From contig CACGON010000002.1 in the NCBI GenBank assembly GCA_902574695.1, positions 1 to 40,000 on the forward strand: a stretch of DNA of 40,000 nt. The letters are read 5' to 3'. Shown here piece after piece: positions 1-8,675 of this stretch. The DNA is from an uncultured Pelagibacteraceae bacterium (GTDB lineage: Bacteria; Pseudomonadota; Alphaproteobacteria; Pelagibacterales; Pelagibacteraceae). The notes beneath the pieces are model-generated. The model did not search any database and was not told the origin of the DNA. It was given only the letters and a program-made list of their open reading frames with translations. How positions within the stretch are numbered: position 1 is the first letter of the stretch; the number at the start of each line of letters is the position of its first letter. Made by a program: the position numbers and the translations under genes.

Positions 1-829
1 ATATTTGAGTATCAATACTCTTAAGATTTTTTTCTAATATTTTTAAATAGGGAATATATATTTGAAATAAAACATCTTCTGATAAGTTTTTTTCTGCATG
101 CATGAGAACCAAGTTTTTATTTATAATTCTTAATCCATGAAAATGCCATGCAATTAATTTTGGAAATTTGAGCTTTTTTGAGTTCCAAGTACTTCTAAAT
201 AGTTCGTTATTTTTAAGAATGTGAACCTCATTTTTAAATCTTGTGTCCCAATCATTAATATAAGCTTGATCTCCAACTAATAATTCATTTGGGTCACTTG
301 AGCACTTTTCTATACATTTTTTTTCCCACCAATCTCTTATTTTTTCGGACTTATTTCTCTCAAAAATTATAAATTGCACAATATATTTTCCAGATGTCTT
401 TTCTTTATGAATATGATCATCGTCAAAATCATGCTCAGTGATTAATATAGACTTTTTAGACTCAAAAAATTCATTAAATACTTCTTCAGGTTTTTTGAAA
501 AAAAACATGTCAGCATCCAAATAAGTGACTCTCTGAATTTCTTCATTTTGTGCAAAAACTATTTTTGGAGCAATCGGAGTCAGAGTCCAGCAGTATTCAG
601 CCATTGTTCTAATTTTTTTTAACCTTTTTAATGTGTCATTCTCGTAATCTTCTATAGATAGAATTTTGATGTTTTTTTTATTAATTTTTTTTAAGATTTT
701 TTTTGTTTCTGAGTCTATACATAGAACCCATAAATTAAAATTGCTTAAATTTTTTTCAAGAGAGTCATACAAGGTAAGTCCTTGAGGTAAAAAATTTTTA
801 TCAAATATAGTTACAAAATTTTCAATCAA
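1..829 (-). CDS. Glycosyltransferase (GT8-like), 3' end cut by window edge
   Basis: I translated this frame by hand. It runs from a TTG at 829 to the window edge, about 276 codons, with the C-terminus missing. It shows a nucleotide-sugar GT-A pattern: a YLDADMFFF segment (DxD metal-binding motif) about 100 residues in, later GDQAYINDW, and then a WHFHGLRII stretch. This combination is typical of GT8-like transferases of surface glycans. The only nearby ATG (858) runs straight into the TGA of the upstream gene, and a TAA lies in frame just upstream of 829, so the TTG is the best start. It follows the 2,3-dehydratase gene by about 20 bases and is the last visible gene of that minus-strand operon. 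It plausibly transfers the deoxysugar made by its neighbours. Acceptor and donor are unknown. Confidence 0.75.
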   Translation of the reverse strand, partial: MIENFVTIFDKNFLPQGLTLYDSLEKNLSNFNLWVLCIDSETKKILKKINKKNIKILSIEDYENDTLKRLKKIRTMAEYCWTLTPIAPKIVFAQNEEIQRVTYLDADMFFFKKPEEVFNEFFESKKSILITEHDFDDDHIHKEKTSGKYIVQFIIFERNKSEKIRDWWEKKCIEKCSSDPNELLVGDQAYINDWDTRFKNEVHILKNNELFRSTWNSKKLKFPKLIAWHFHGLRIINKNLVLMHAEKNLSEDVLFQIYIPYLKILEKNLKSIDTQI

Positions 830-849
830 AATATTTATTTAATAATTTT

Positions 850-1557
850 TCAAAGCATAAAAAGTATAGTTTTTACAAAAGGATTTATATAACTATTTTT
901 TAAACCTATTTTTTTTATTTGTTTTAAACTTAACCATTTATAATTTTCACCTTTGACTCTCGGATCATTTGGATTTTTTAACTTTACAATAACATTCCAA
1001 TTACTTTTTTTCCAAAATCTTGCTCCCTCCTCATTGTGTATTGTGTAATATATTAATTCAGCACCCTTTCTTTGAATTACTATATCATAAAATTTTGGCA
1101 GTTTTCCCCCGTGTGCTCTGTTCATATTGGATTGAGTAGCTTGAAAAGATGGAGAAATTCTTAAAATTGAGTCATCTCCTGGTTCTAATTTTGCTTCGAC
1201 TAAAAATTCTGTTCCACGTTTCTTTGTCTGTCTTGATATAAAAGCTAATACACCACCATGTTTTTGCGTAAGAATTGGTTGTGTCCAGGAACTTACCTCT
1301 CTATTGCTAGCTCCTGATGTTTTAACTCCCATAACTTTGAAAAATTGACCACTTTTATGATATAAATTAGATTTATTATCTAAAAACCACCCTTTGCAAT
1401 CTTCTAAGTTAATTATTTGGGATACCGTTTTTACTTTTTTTTGTAAATTATTTCGCCAAGTGATAATAGATTTAATCTCTTCATTTTCTAAATGAGAATA
1501 TTTTTTCATTTCGTTTTTGAATTTTATTAATTTTTGTTTGCTTCTTTTAAAGTTCAT
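850..1557 (-). CDS. NDP-hexose 2,3-dehydratase family protein, single-repeat form
   Basis: The family (EvaA, TylX3 and relatives) removes water across C2-C3 of an NDP-4-keto-6-deoxyhexose, the first step to 2-deoxy and 2,3-dideoxy sugars. Visible family motifs are WFLDN...HKSGQFFKV, SWTQPIL, a FLVEAKLEPGD segment, and SPSFQATQSN followed by HGG. Characterised antibiotic-pathway enzymes are about 450-480 residues and consist of two tandem homologous halves. This one is 235 residues and contains the motif set once, so it probably acts as a homodimer (inference). It follows the DegT aminotransferase gene almost directly, and a Gfo/Idh/MocA oxidoreductase lies before that. These are the usual partners that aminate or reduce C3. 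The ATG at 1557 gives a natural N-terminus. Confidence 0.85.
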   Translation of the reverse strand: MNFKRSKQKLIKFKNEMKKYSHLENEEIKSIITWRNNLQKKVKTVSQIINLEDCKGWFLDNKSNLYHKSGQFFKVMGVKTSGASNREVSSWTQPILTQKHGGVLAFISRQTKKRGTEFLVEAKLEPGDDSILRISPSFQATQSNMNRAHGGKLPKFYDIVIQRKGAELIYYTIHNEEGARFWKKSNWNVIVKLKNPNDPRVKGENYKWLSLKQIKKIGLKNSYINPFVKTILFML

Positions 1558-1558
1558 T

Positions 1559-2692
1559 CTAAAACTTATTTATTACGTTGATAACTCTCTCTAGTTTTGA
1601 GTCACTTAACTCTGGATACATGGGTAAAGAAAAAATTTGTTTAGAAAGTAAATTTGTATTTTTAAGATCATTGCCATTTATGTTTAAGTATTTATATCCC
1701 TTCATTGAGTGAATTGGAAAAGGATAAGAAATATTACAAAAAATTTGATTTTTTTTCAAATAATTCATTAATTTTTCTCTTTTTTTAAATCTTACTACAT
1801 AAACATAGTAAGAGTGATAATTGTGTCGATTTTCTATTGGTAAAATTAAATCATCTAATTTCAAATTTTCATTATAAATTTTTGCTATTCTTCTTCTTTT
1901 ACGAATATCACTATTTAGTTTTTTTAATTTAAAATTTAAAATACTTGCGTGAATTTCATCTAATCTTGAGTTTATTCCATGTTTGTCCGAGTAATAAAGT
2001 TTTGACATTCCATATTTCCTCAATTTTTTACACAAGGTGTATAATTTTTTATTTTTGGTGACAATCATGCCTCCATCACCATATGTTCCTAAATTTTTTG
2101 TTGGATAAAATGAAAATGCCGAGAGATCTCCAAAAGATCCACTTGGTTTACCGTGATATAATGCGCCTGCAGATTGAGCACAATCTTCTATTATTTTTAA
2201 ATTATTTCTTTTTGCAATTTTTTTAATTTTGCCATAGTCAGCCGATTGTCCATACAAATTTACAGGTATTATAATTTTGGTTTTCTTGGTTATTTTTTTT
2301 TCAATTAAATCACTATTTATCAAAAAATCTTTCTCATTAATATCTACAAAAACTGGTTTAGCTCCACAGGATACAATGGCGCTAACCGTTGGAACGGCAG
2401 TATTAGACACAGTGATTATTTCATCACCTCTTTTAATATCAAGAGACATCAAGGCAATTTGTAATGCATCAGTTCCGCTATTAACGCCCACTCCAAATTT
2501 ATTTTGTGTAAATTTTGAAAACTCATTTTCAAAATTACTTACTTCATTTGATAAAATTAAATTTCCTGATTTAAAAACCTTATCAATACTTTTTAAAATA
2601 ATTGACTTGTTTTTTTTATATTCATCTAAGTAAGTCCAGACAAATATCTTAGGTAATTTTTTTTTTAATTTTGGCTCTTTTTTTAATTTCAT
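1559..2692 (-). CDS. DegT/DnrJ/EryC1 family sugar aminotransferase
   Basis: A PLP-dependent aminotransferase that converts a keto-sugar nucleotide to an amino sugar in the cytoplasm. Family marks in order: GTDALQIAL (cofactor phosphate site), then NTAVPTVSAI and GAKPVFVDI, then IEDCAQSAGA (the Asp contacting the PLP ring nitrogen), then SFYPTKNLGTYGDGG with the Schiff-base lysine, and SRLDEIHA near residue 240. At 377 residues it is a standard length. The start overlaps the upstream Gfo/Idh gene by 44 bases. The N-terminus has about 14 extra Lys-rich residues before the conserved part, and no better start codon is visible. Next to a 2,3-dehydratase it is most like the C3 aminotransferases of 2,3,6-trideoxy-3-amino sugars. 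The position specificity is inference. Confidence 0.88.
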   Translation of the reverse strand: MKLKKEPKLKKKLPKIFVWTYLDEYKKNKSIILKSIDKVFKSGNLILSNEVSNFENEFSKFTQNKFGVGVNSGTDALQIALMSLDIKRGDEIITVSNTAVPTVSAIVSCGAKPVFVDINEKDFLINSDLIEKKITKKTKIIIPVNLYGQSADYGKIKKIAKRNNLKIIEDCAQSAGALYHGKPSGSFGDLSAFSFYPTKNLGTYGDGGMIVTKNKKLYTLCKKLRKYGMSKLYYSDKHGINSRLDEIHASILNFKLKKLNSDIRKRRRIAKIYNENLKLDDLILPIENRHNYHSYYVYVVRFKKREKLMNYLKKNQIFCNISYPFPIHSMKGYKYLNINGNDLKNTNLLSKQIFSLPMYPELSDSKLERVINVINKF

Positions 2693-3557
2693 TATAAAAA
2701 TAATTATATTTTTTTTTTTTTAATATCTTGAATACTTTAAAGAAGTAACTATCAAATGTATTTTCTTTTTTAAAGATCAACTTATATTCTTTTTTTTTAA
2801 AATCATCAAATATATCTAAATTCACTTTTTTATCTATTGGTGGGGAAAAAGCATAATTAATATTAAATATTTTTAAATTATTCTCAATATTTATTTCATT
2901 TTTATAACTTGAGTTAAATTTAAATGAACAAATCATATTAGTATTTTTATTACTCACGTTTATTGTAAAGTTATCAAAATCATTTTCATTTGTTATTTTT
3001 TTTATTTTATATTTTTGGTTTTTAAAAAAAATAGAAACTAGATATGAAGCATAAGGCGACATATCTTGAAAACATCCTCCCCCGTAAATTTTAAAATTTC
3101 TAAAGTTTTTTTTTTCTAATCTTGGTATATGAAAATTACTTTTCAAAACTATCTTTTTTTTAAAATTTATTAAAGATAGCAATTTGATAAATCTTTTATG
3201 TTTTTGAAAAACAATAGCCTCAGATACAAAAAGATTTTTTTTTTTTGCTAATTTTAAAATACTATTTGTTTGATTAAAATTTAAAGCAAATGGTTTATCA
3301 ATAATTATATGTTTATTTTTATTTAAGCAATAAATAGCCCACTTATAATGGTCAGCATTTACTAAACTTATGTATATTAATTTAGCCTTTGTTTGGTCAA
3401 CAGCTTTTTTATACGAGTTGTAATAAATTATATTTTTTTTTTTTTCATTAAATTTACCATGGGTTGCAACTTGAATTTTTAATTTTTTTATTTTTTTTAA
3501 AGAGAAGTAAATTTTTCTTTGAAAAATACTTGAATTTCCTAAAAATAAGATTTCCAT
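2649..3557 (-). CDS. Gfo/Idh/MocA family sugar-nucleotide oxidoreductase
   Basis: A NAD(P)-dependent reductase. The N-terminal Rossmann part starts LFLGNSSIFQRK, a degenerate nucleotide-binding loop. It is followed by the family's IIIDKPFALN (EKP-like motif with the catalytic Lys) and GGCFQDMSPYASYLV, which corresponds to the substrate-binding GGG.L.D...H segment. Here the usual His of that segment is Tyr (SPYASY), a notable substitution. At 302 residues it is slightly short for the family. It is the first gene of the minus-strand deoxysugar operon and overlaps the aminotransferase by 44 bases. Relatives such as TylC1 reduce the 3-keto group after 2,3-dehydration, which fits the context. It has the most Lys/Phe-rich composition in this module. 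Confidence 0.75.
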   Translation of the reverse strand: MEILFLGNSSIFQRKIYFSLKKIKKLKIQVATHGKFNEKKKNIIYYNSYKKAVDQTKAKLIYISLVNADHYKWAIYCLNKNKHIIIDKPFALNFNQTNSILKLAKKKNLFVSEAIVFQKHKRFIKLLSLINFKKKIVLKSNFHIPRLEKKNFRNFKIYGGGCFQDMSPYASYLVSIFFKNQKYKIKKITNENDFDNFTINVSNKNTNMICSFKFNSSYKNEINIENNLKIFNINYAFSPPIDKKVNLDIFDDFKKKEYKLIFKKENTFDSYFFKVFKILKKKKYNYFYNEIKKRAKIKKKIT

Positions 3558-3620
3558 TAATTTAGTTTATTTCTTGTATTTTATTTGTTATTTATAAAAT
3601 TAAGTATTAGGAACTATACT

Positions 3621-4262
3621 ATGTCTAATATAAAACACTACGATAAAGATTATTTTTCTTGGCAAAAAAAAGTTGGACTTTTTGGAGCGCAAGCTAATCG
3701 AATAAAATTTGAAAACTTAATTTTTGAAGGTCAAAGAGTTTTAGACTTTGGGTGCGGAGGAGGCTATTTATTGTCAGGTTTTTCAAATATTTCTAAATTT
3801 GGAGTAGAAGTAAATAAAACTGCGGTTCAAGAAGCTAAAAATAATGGAATAGAAATTTTTAAATCAAGTAAAGATTTACCTGATAACTATTTTGATTTAA
3901 TAATTTCAAATAATGCTCTTGAACATTGTGATAACCCTTTTTTGGAGCTTAGAGAGTTATACAGGTCATTAAAAAAAGGGTCAAAAATTTGTATTGCAGT
4001 GCCTTGTGACAATATAAAAAATAAGTTTTCCTCAGATGACCCTCATCAACATCTTTACTCGTGGTCACCAAGCAATTTGGGAAATATTCTATCTGTCATT
4101 GGCTTTAAAGTTTTAGAGAGTAAACCTTTTTTATATAAATGGTTTCCATACAGATATTTTTTAAAAAAATTCATGACATGGGGTATGTTCCACTTTTTTT
4201 GTAAAATTTGGTCTAGAATTGATAATGATTGGTACCAAATTCGAGCAATTGCTGAAAAATAA
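3621..4262 (+). CDS. Class I SAM-dependent methyltransferase
   Basis: A Methyltransf_11-like protein of 213 residues. Motif I is VLDFGCGGGYLL (SAM glycine loop), then FGVEV (acidic ribose contact), then DLIISNNALEHCDNP (the motif IV/post-IV region of this family) and LKKGSKICIAVP. The ATG at 3621 has an AGGA ribosome site at 3609-3612. An upstream in-frame TTG at 3585 would add 12 poorly conserved residues and has no such site, so I prefer 3621. It begins a two-gene plus-strand unit that ends convergently against a glycosyltransferase. The likely substrate is a sugar or glycan, but nothing in the sequence fixes it. Confidence 0.85.
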   Translation: MSNIKHYDKDYFSWQKKVGLFGAQANRIKFENLIFEGQRVLDFGCGGGYLLSGFSNISKFGVEVNKTAVQEAKNNGIEIFKSSKDLPDNYFDLIISNNALEHCDNPFLELRELYRSLKKGSKICIAVPCDNIKNKFSSDDPHQHLYSWSPSNLGNILSVIGFKVLESKPFLYKWFPYRYFLKKFMTWGMFHFFCKIWSRIDNDWYQIRAIAEK

Positions 4263-4263
4263 A

Positions 4264-5037
4264 ATGCTTTTTCTCCTCAAAAGAATAAGTAAAATTTTTC
4301 AAAGACTTTATAGATTATTATTATACTGTTTTATTGAGCCAAAGTTTATAATCATTATATTAGTCGTACTGCAAAAGTATTTATTTTCAGTATTTTTTAT
4401 TAATAGATTTATAAGCAAAAAATTTAGTGATGATAAAGTTGATTTTGTTAATCATAGTAAAGAAAAACTTTTTTTTGACCAAAGAGATTTATTTAGCAAT
4501 AATATTCCATCCTGGCTTTATATTTTTAATAAATTTTCTTTGATGAATAAAAAAATTGATGCTTTGGAAATAGGATCTTATGAGGGAAGATCGTCTAATT
4601 TTCTTTTGAAAACACTTGAAAATATGAGTTTAACGTGTGTTGATACTTTTGAACCATTCCATGAACTTCAAGAAAAAAACAACGAAAAATTTAAAAAAGT
4701 GTATGAAAATTTTAAAAGAAATACCATGAATTTTTCTAGTAGATTAAATATTGTGAAGAATACCTCTGATTTTTTTTTTGAGAGCAACAAAAAAAAATTT
4801 AATCTAATTTATGTGGATGGTTCGCATGAATTTGAGTATGTAAAAAGAGATGCTAGTAACGCTTTTAGGATTTTAGATAAAAATGGAATAATGATTTTTG
4901 ATGATTTTTTATGGCATCACAAACAGCCACTAAAATTATCTATTACTTACGCAATATTAGAGTTTTTGAATCAAAATAAATTAAATATAAAAATTTTATA
5001 TGTGAATTATCAGCTTATGATCCAAAAAATCCACTAA
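4264..5037 (+). CDS. Methyltransf_24-like SAM methyltransferase
   Basis: A 257-residue protein with the pattern of the Methyltransf_24 group: ALEIGSYEGRSSNFLL (motif I), CVDTFEPF (motif II), IYVDGSHEFEYVKRD (the DGSH signature) and GIMIFDDFLW. The N-terminus has a strongly hydrophobic stretch (FIIIILVVLQKY) around residues 25-40 that may anchor it to the membrane. I start at the ATG at 4264, one base after the stop of the preceding methyltransferase. An ATG at 4219 in the same frame would overlap that gene by 44 bases and adds nothing recognisable. The end overlaps the convergent gene by 23 bases. The target is probably a sugar hydroxyl in this glycan, by context only. Confidence 0.8.
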   Translation: MLFLLKRISKIFQRLYRLLLYCFIEPKFIIIILVVLQKYLFSVFFINRFISKKFSDDKVDFVNHSKEKLFFDQRDLFSNNIPSWLYIFNKFSLMNKKIDALEIGSYEGRSSNFLLKTLENMSLTCVDTFEPFHELQEKNNEKFKKVYENFKRNTMNFSSRLNIVKNTSDFFFESNKKKFNLIYVDGSHEFEYVKRDASNAFRILDKNGIMIFDDFLWHHKQPLKLSITYAILEFLNQNKLNIKILYVNYQLMIQKIH

Positions 5038-5929
5038 TTTTCTTAAAAACTTTATTTTTAAAATTTTCAATTTTTTTCTTTTTATAAAAATTTTCAATTA
5101 ATTTTACTGCTTTTATGTCTTCCTCAATCTTTTTTTTTTCAACATCTATTTTTATATCTTCAATTGCAGAATGAGAATGAGTATTATCAATATTTTTGTT
5201 ATGCGTACCAGAACCATCAAAACCGATGTTTTTTACTAAAGAATTTGAAGGGTGTAATGATAGCATGCCCTCTAGAAAGGTTGAGGCTTTCCAAATAATT
5301 GTATGCGACTCATTAAGATTTTCATTTCTTTTTTTTAACATTTTAAAAAAATCGAAATTATTGTTTAAATTAAATTCTTTAATCAAATTTCTTCTATTTA
5401 ACTCATTTAGAAGATATTCAGTATTTGGATTAAATTTGTCCCAAGCCCTTTTCCATGTGCCCCAACCCCAAGTATCTCCACCTCTTAAAAAAAAGGTTTT
5501 ACTTAAATTGTTACTTCCAGGAAAAAACCAACCATTAATTGCACATACTTTTTTTTCATTTTCGTAAATATCTAGCCCATCATTAATAAAGTTTAAAAAA
5601 AATTTTGAAACCAAATTATCATCTTCTACAACTATTACCCTACCAAATTTATTACATATCTGGGTAATTCCATCTGTAAAATTTCTGTAAAGGCCAAAAT
5701 TTTCCTCTCTGTTTATAAAGTTTATATTTTTAAAATTTCTGAAATTTTTTATTATTTCTCTGACTTCATCTACTTTTTTTTTATCTTCATAATTGTCCTT
5801 GGGACCGTCTGAAAATATAAATATATCTGAATCTTTTGCTAAATAATTTAAACTTAAAGCCTGCATTGATAATTTTGTTTTATCTACTCTATTATAAACA
5901 AAATATGCTATTGGAGCATAACTTTTCAT
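5015..5929 (-). CDS. GT-A glycosyltransferase (GNT-I/HlpA-like)
   Basis: A 304-residue nucleotide-sugar transferase with a GT-A fold. It begins APIAYFVYNRVDK, then DIFIFSDGPK, then a VIVVEDDNLVS segment carrying the acidic metal motif (EDD), then GDTWGWGTWKRAWDKF, and finally NIGFDGSGTH. The WGWGTWKRAW and GSGTH blocks recur in proteins often labelled hemolytic protein HlpA-like or GNT-I-type glycosyltransferases. It is the last gene of the operon that begins at 11614 and starts 1 base after the epimerase gene. The C-terminal 40 residues are Lys-rich and probably peripheral to the fold. Donor and acceptor cannot be read from the sequence. Confidence 0.8.
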   Translation of the reverse strand: MKSYAPIAYFVYNRVDKTKLSMQALSLNYLAKDSDIFIFSDGPKDNYEDKKKVDEVREIIKNFRNFKNINFINREENFGLYRNFTDGITQICNKFGRVIVVEDDNLVSKFFLNFINDGLDIYENEKKVCAINGWFFPGSNNLSKTFFLRGGDTWGWGTWKRAWDKFNPNTEYLLNELNRRNLIKEFNLNNNFDFFKMLKKRNENLNESHTIIWKASTFLEGMLSLHPSNSLVKNIGFDGSGTHNKNIDNTHSHSAIEDIKIDVEKKKIEEDIKAVKLIENFYKKKKIENFKNKVFKKISGFFGS

Positions 5930-5930
5930 A

Positions 5931-6905
5931 TTAATAATTATATTTTTTGAAATATTTAATAGTTTTTTTTATACCAATTTCAAATCTAGTAAATTTTTTT
6001 TTTCCAAACTCTTTTAAAAGTTTATTATTAGATCCATAAGTTTTTAACATTTCACCTTTTCTTTTTGGCATGAATTTAATAGAGGGTCGAATATTTAAAT
6101 TTCTACCCATTATACCTACAAGATCAATTATTTTTTTTGGTCTAGATGCGCATATATTATAAATCTTTTTTTTAAATATATTTTTTCTTTTTTTTAATGA
6201 TTTGATTAAGAACTCAACTATATCATCTACATATGTATAATCTCTAAAGTGATTTCCTTTATTATATAAAAATGTAGTTTTATTTTTTTTAAGATTTTTT
6301 AAAAAAATTGAAACAAACATATCTGGTCTACTTAATGGACCATAAACGGTAAAAAATCGAAATATTATTGATTTGTTATTTAATTTTTTATCATTTAGAA
6401 TTATTTCTTCACATTTTTTTTTTGTTAAAGCATAATAATTTTTCGGATTTAGACTCGAATTTTCTTTTATTGGATATTTTTTTTGTTCACCATAAACAGA
6501 TGATGATGAACCAAAAATAAATTTTTTTAGATTTTTATGTCGTATTATGTTAATTAGGTTTTTTGTAGCTATTAAATTATTTTTTAAGTACGATTTTGGA
6601 TTTTTGAAAGAATACATAACACCAGGCTGTCCTGCTAAATGAATAATGTAATTAGGATTTATCTTATTAATTTCTAAAGATAATTGTTTTTTATTTGTCA
6701 TATTTAATTTTTTAAAAGAAAAATTTCTATTTTTTTTTAAGATTCTAAGTCTTATTTTTTTTAGTCTTGTAGTGTAATAAGAATTAATAGAGTCAATACC
6801 ATAAACTATATTTTTACTATCTTTACATAGTCTATTAACTAAATGATAACCTATAAAACCAGTTGAACCTGTTATTAAATATTTACTGGTCATTTTTATC
6901 TTCAA
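5931..6905 (-). CDS. NAD-dependent UDP-glucuronate 4-epimerase-like SDR
   Basis: An extended short-chain dehydrogenase. The NAD loop is GSTGFIGYH. It is followed by YGIDSINSYYTTRLKKIRL, whose (D)xxNxYY...LK..RL pattern is typical of UDP-glucuronate 4-epimerases. Further marks are HLAGQPGVMYS, GSSSSVYG and the catalytic YALTK (Tyr-x3-Lys), then FRFFTVYGP and HFRDYTYVDDIV. It would interconvert UDP-GlcA and UDP-GalA, feeding a uronic acid into the polysaccharide. The first ATG (6905) overlaps the ABC-transporter gene by 23 bases. A second ATG at 6893 (MTSKYL) is an equally good start. It sits between the flippase and a glycosyltransferase. Substrate specificity is inference. Confidence 0.82.
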   Translation of the reverse strand: MKIKMTSKYLITGSTGFIGYHLVNRLCKDSKNIVYGIDSINSYYTTRLKKIRLRILKKNRNFSFKKLNMTNKKQLSLEINKINPNYIIHLAGQPGVMYSFKNPKSYLKNNLIATKNLINIIRHKNLKKFIFGSSSSVYGEQKKYPIKENSSLNPKNYYALTKKKCEEIILNDKKLNNKSIIFRFFTVYGPLSRPDMFVSIFLKNLKKNKTTFLYNKGNHFRDYTYVDDIVEFLIKSLKKRKNIFKKKIYNICASRPKKIIDLVGIMGRNLNIRPSIKFMPKRKGEMLKTYGSNNKLLKEFGKKKFTRFEIGIKKTIKYFKKYNY

Positions 6906-8664
6906 AATAAAATTTTTTTAATAATTCATCAAAATTTGATAATTGATGAATATTTCCATTCTCGACAAAAAATAATTTATTACAATTTTTTAATGTATCT
7001 AGTCTATGTGAAACTACAATAACTGTTTTTATTTTTTTATAATTGTACAAATTTTTTATAATCCTATTCTCAGTAATTGTATCTAATGCACTTGTTGCTT
7101 CATCTAAAATAATAATTTCTGAACCTTTATAAATAGCTCTAGCTATACCTAATCTTTGTCTTTGACCACCAGATAATTTTTTTCCATTTTCTCCCACAAT
7201 TTTCTCTAGATCATCCTGGAATTCATTTAATTCCGCTATATTTAAAGAAAATTTTACTTTGCCAATATCAATTTGGTTTTCTTCCTCACCAAAAGCAACA
7301 TTTGATTTAATGCTTGTCTCTGAAATAAAAAAACTTTGAGGTACAAAAGATATTTTACTTTGCCATGATTTTAAATTTTTATTAGTTAAGATTTTATCTC
7401 CAATTAAAATTTGACCAGATTCAGGTTTTAAAAATCCTAACAAAACATCTATAAAAGTTGACTTTCCAGACCCTGTTTTTCCAGCAATACCAATTTTAAA
7501 ACCAAAGGGAATTGTCAAATTTACATTAAAAATACCGTTTGTTTTACTATTTGGATAATTAAAGTTTATTTTTTCAAGTTTTACTTGGTTTTTAAGTTCT
7601 ATTTCATCGTAATCTAAATCTTTATTTAAATCTTTATTAAAAATTTTAGCATTTATTAAATCATTCTCTATTCTATCAAATGCACTTTTATTGGCTTTTA
7701 TAAGTGAAAAATTTTTATAATTTTTTTGTAAAGTTGGGATTGTTCTTAAACATACAATTAAGTAAAAGCCCATTAATGAAGTGATTTCTAAATATGAATA
7801 TTCAAATTTTTTTACCAGTATATGCATTAATGAAACAAGCAAAATAAAGAAAAAAACCTCTATTATTCCTTTAGGAACCTGAGGAAGAAAACCCTGAATA
7901 ATACTATTTTTTTTCATCCTATTGAGTATTTGAGAAAAGCTATTGGTAAAATAAAATTTTTTATTAAATAGTATTGTATCTTTTATAGATGAAAAACCAT
8001 CAGATAAAGTTTTGTAATATAGCGGGTATAACTCAGTAAAATCTTCACCAGCACGCTTAAGCTTTTTTTTAAAAAGGAAATAAAAAAAAATATAAAATAT
8101 TGAAAGAAATATAAAAGATAATGATGCAACTTTATAATTTACAACAAATACTGTCATAAATATAAAAAGAAGTAAAATAAAGCCAGTGAAAAATTCAATT
8201 ATAGGTAAAATAAGTTGATTAGTTAATCTATCCGAGTCGTTATTTATTTTTGCTATAAGATTTGTTGAAGAGGTTGCTGAATGATAAAGCCAGTTTTTAT
8301 TAATATAATAACTGTACAATTGACTTTTAAATATATATTGAATTTGCTGAACCCATTTAACGCTTAAATAATTTAATATATAAGTTAAAAGTACTGTTAA
8401 TGTATAAAATACTACCAATATAAGCGTAATAATTAAAAATAAACTTTCATGCTCAATAAAATCAAATATGCTTATTAATTTATTAAAAAATTTATTTTTA
8501 AAATTTATACTTTCGTTAGACAAAATTTTGATAAAAGGTACTACTAATAAAATTGATACTATATTTAAAATAGATAAAATTAAAGTTATGATCTGAAGAT
8601 TAAAAAACTTTAATCTAGATTTTTTATCTACACATTTTAAAATTCTTAATATTAATTTTATCAT
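6883..8664 (-). CDS. ABC exporter/flippase, fused membrane and ATPase domains (PglK/MsbA type)
   Basis: A half-transporter of 593 residues. The N-terminal ~330 residues contain about six hydrophobic spans (for example near residues 25-50, 70-100, 150-200, 265-285). The ATPase domain shows Walker A GKTGSGKST, a Q-loop SFVPQSFF, signature LSGGQRQRLGIARA, Walker B IIILDEATSALD and the switch His in VVSHRLD. All catalytic elements are intact. As a homodimer such proteins flip lipid A or lipid-linked oligosaccharides across the inner membrane. Here, between glycosyltransferases, PglK/WlaB-like glycan flipping is more likely than lipid A export. It overlaps the downstream epimerase gene and lies 11 bases after the preceding gene, inside the operon that starts at 11614. 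Confidence 0.92.
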   Translation of the reverse strand: MIKLILRILKCVDKKSRLKFFNLQIITLILSILNIVSILLVVPFIKILSNESINFKNKFFNKLISIFDFIEHESLFLIITLILVVFYTLTVLLTYILNYLSVKWVQQIQYIFKSQLYSYYINKNWLYHSATSSTNLIAKINNDSDRLTNQLILPIIEFFTGFILLLFIFMTVFVVNYKVASLSFIFLSIFYIFFYFLFKKKLKRAGEDFTELYPLYYKTLSDGFSSIKDTILFNKKFYFTNSFSQILNRMKKNSIIQGFLPQVPKGIIEVFFFILLVSLMHILVKKFEYSYLEITSLMGFYLIVCLRTIPTLQKNYKNFSLIKANKSAFDRIENDLINAKIFNKDLNKDLDYDEIELKNQVKLEKINFNYPNSKTNGIFNVNLTIPFGFKIGIAGKTGSGKSTFIDVLLGFLKPESGQILIGDKILTNKNLKSWQSKISFVPQSFFISETSIKSNVAFGEEENQIDIGKVKFSLNIAELNEFQDDLEKIVGENGKKLSGGQRQRLGIARAIYKGSEIIILDEATSALDTITENRIIKNLYNYKKIKTVIVVSHRLDTLKNCNKLFFVENGNIHQLSNFDELLKKFYFEDKNDQ

Positions 8665-8675
8665 TAAAAGTATAT

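Noticed and set aside
2277..2633. Open frame antisense to the DegT aminotransferase gene (similar ones at 5196-5567, 13134-13358, 13326-13508, 14213-14689, 15479-15787, 21204-21401, 21594-21917, 23170-23598, 29995-30192, 34034-34219, 38432-38635).
   Set aside because: Each lies inside a clearly recognised gene in another frame, has no family motif, and is the expected shadow of AT-rich coding sequence.
3585..3620. TTG start for the first plus-strand methyltransferase.
   Set aside because: ATG at 3621 has an AGGA site at the right distance; the extra residues have no family counterpart.
4219..4263. ATG at 4219 as start of the second methyltransferase.
   Set aside because: It would overlap the previous gene by 44 bases; ATG at 4264 begins right after the preceding stop.
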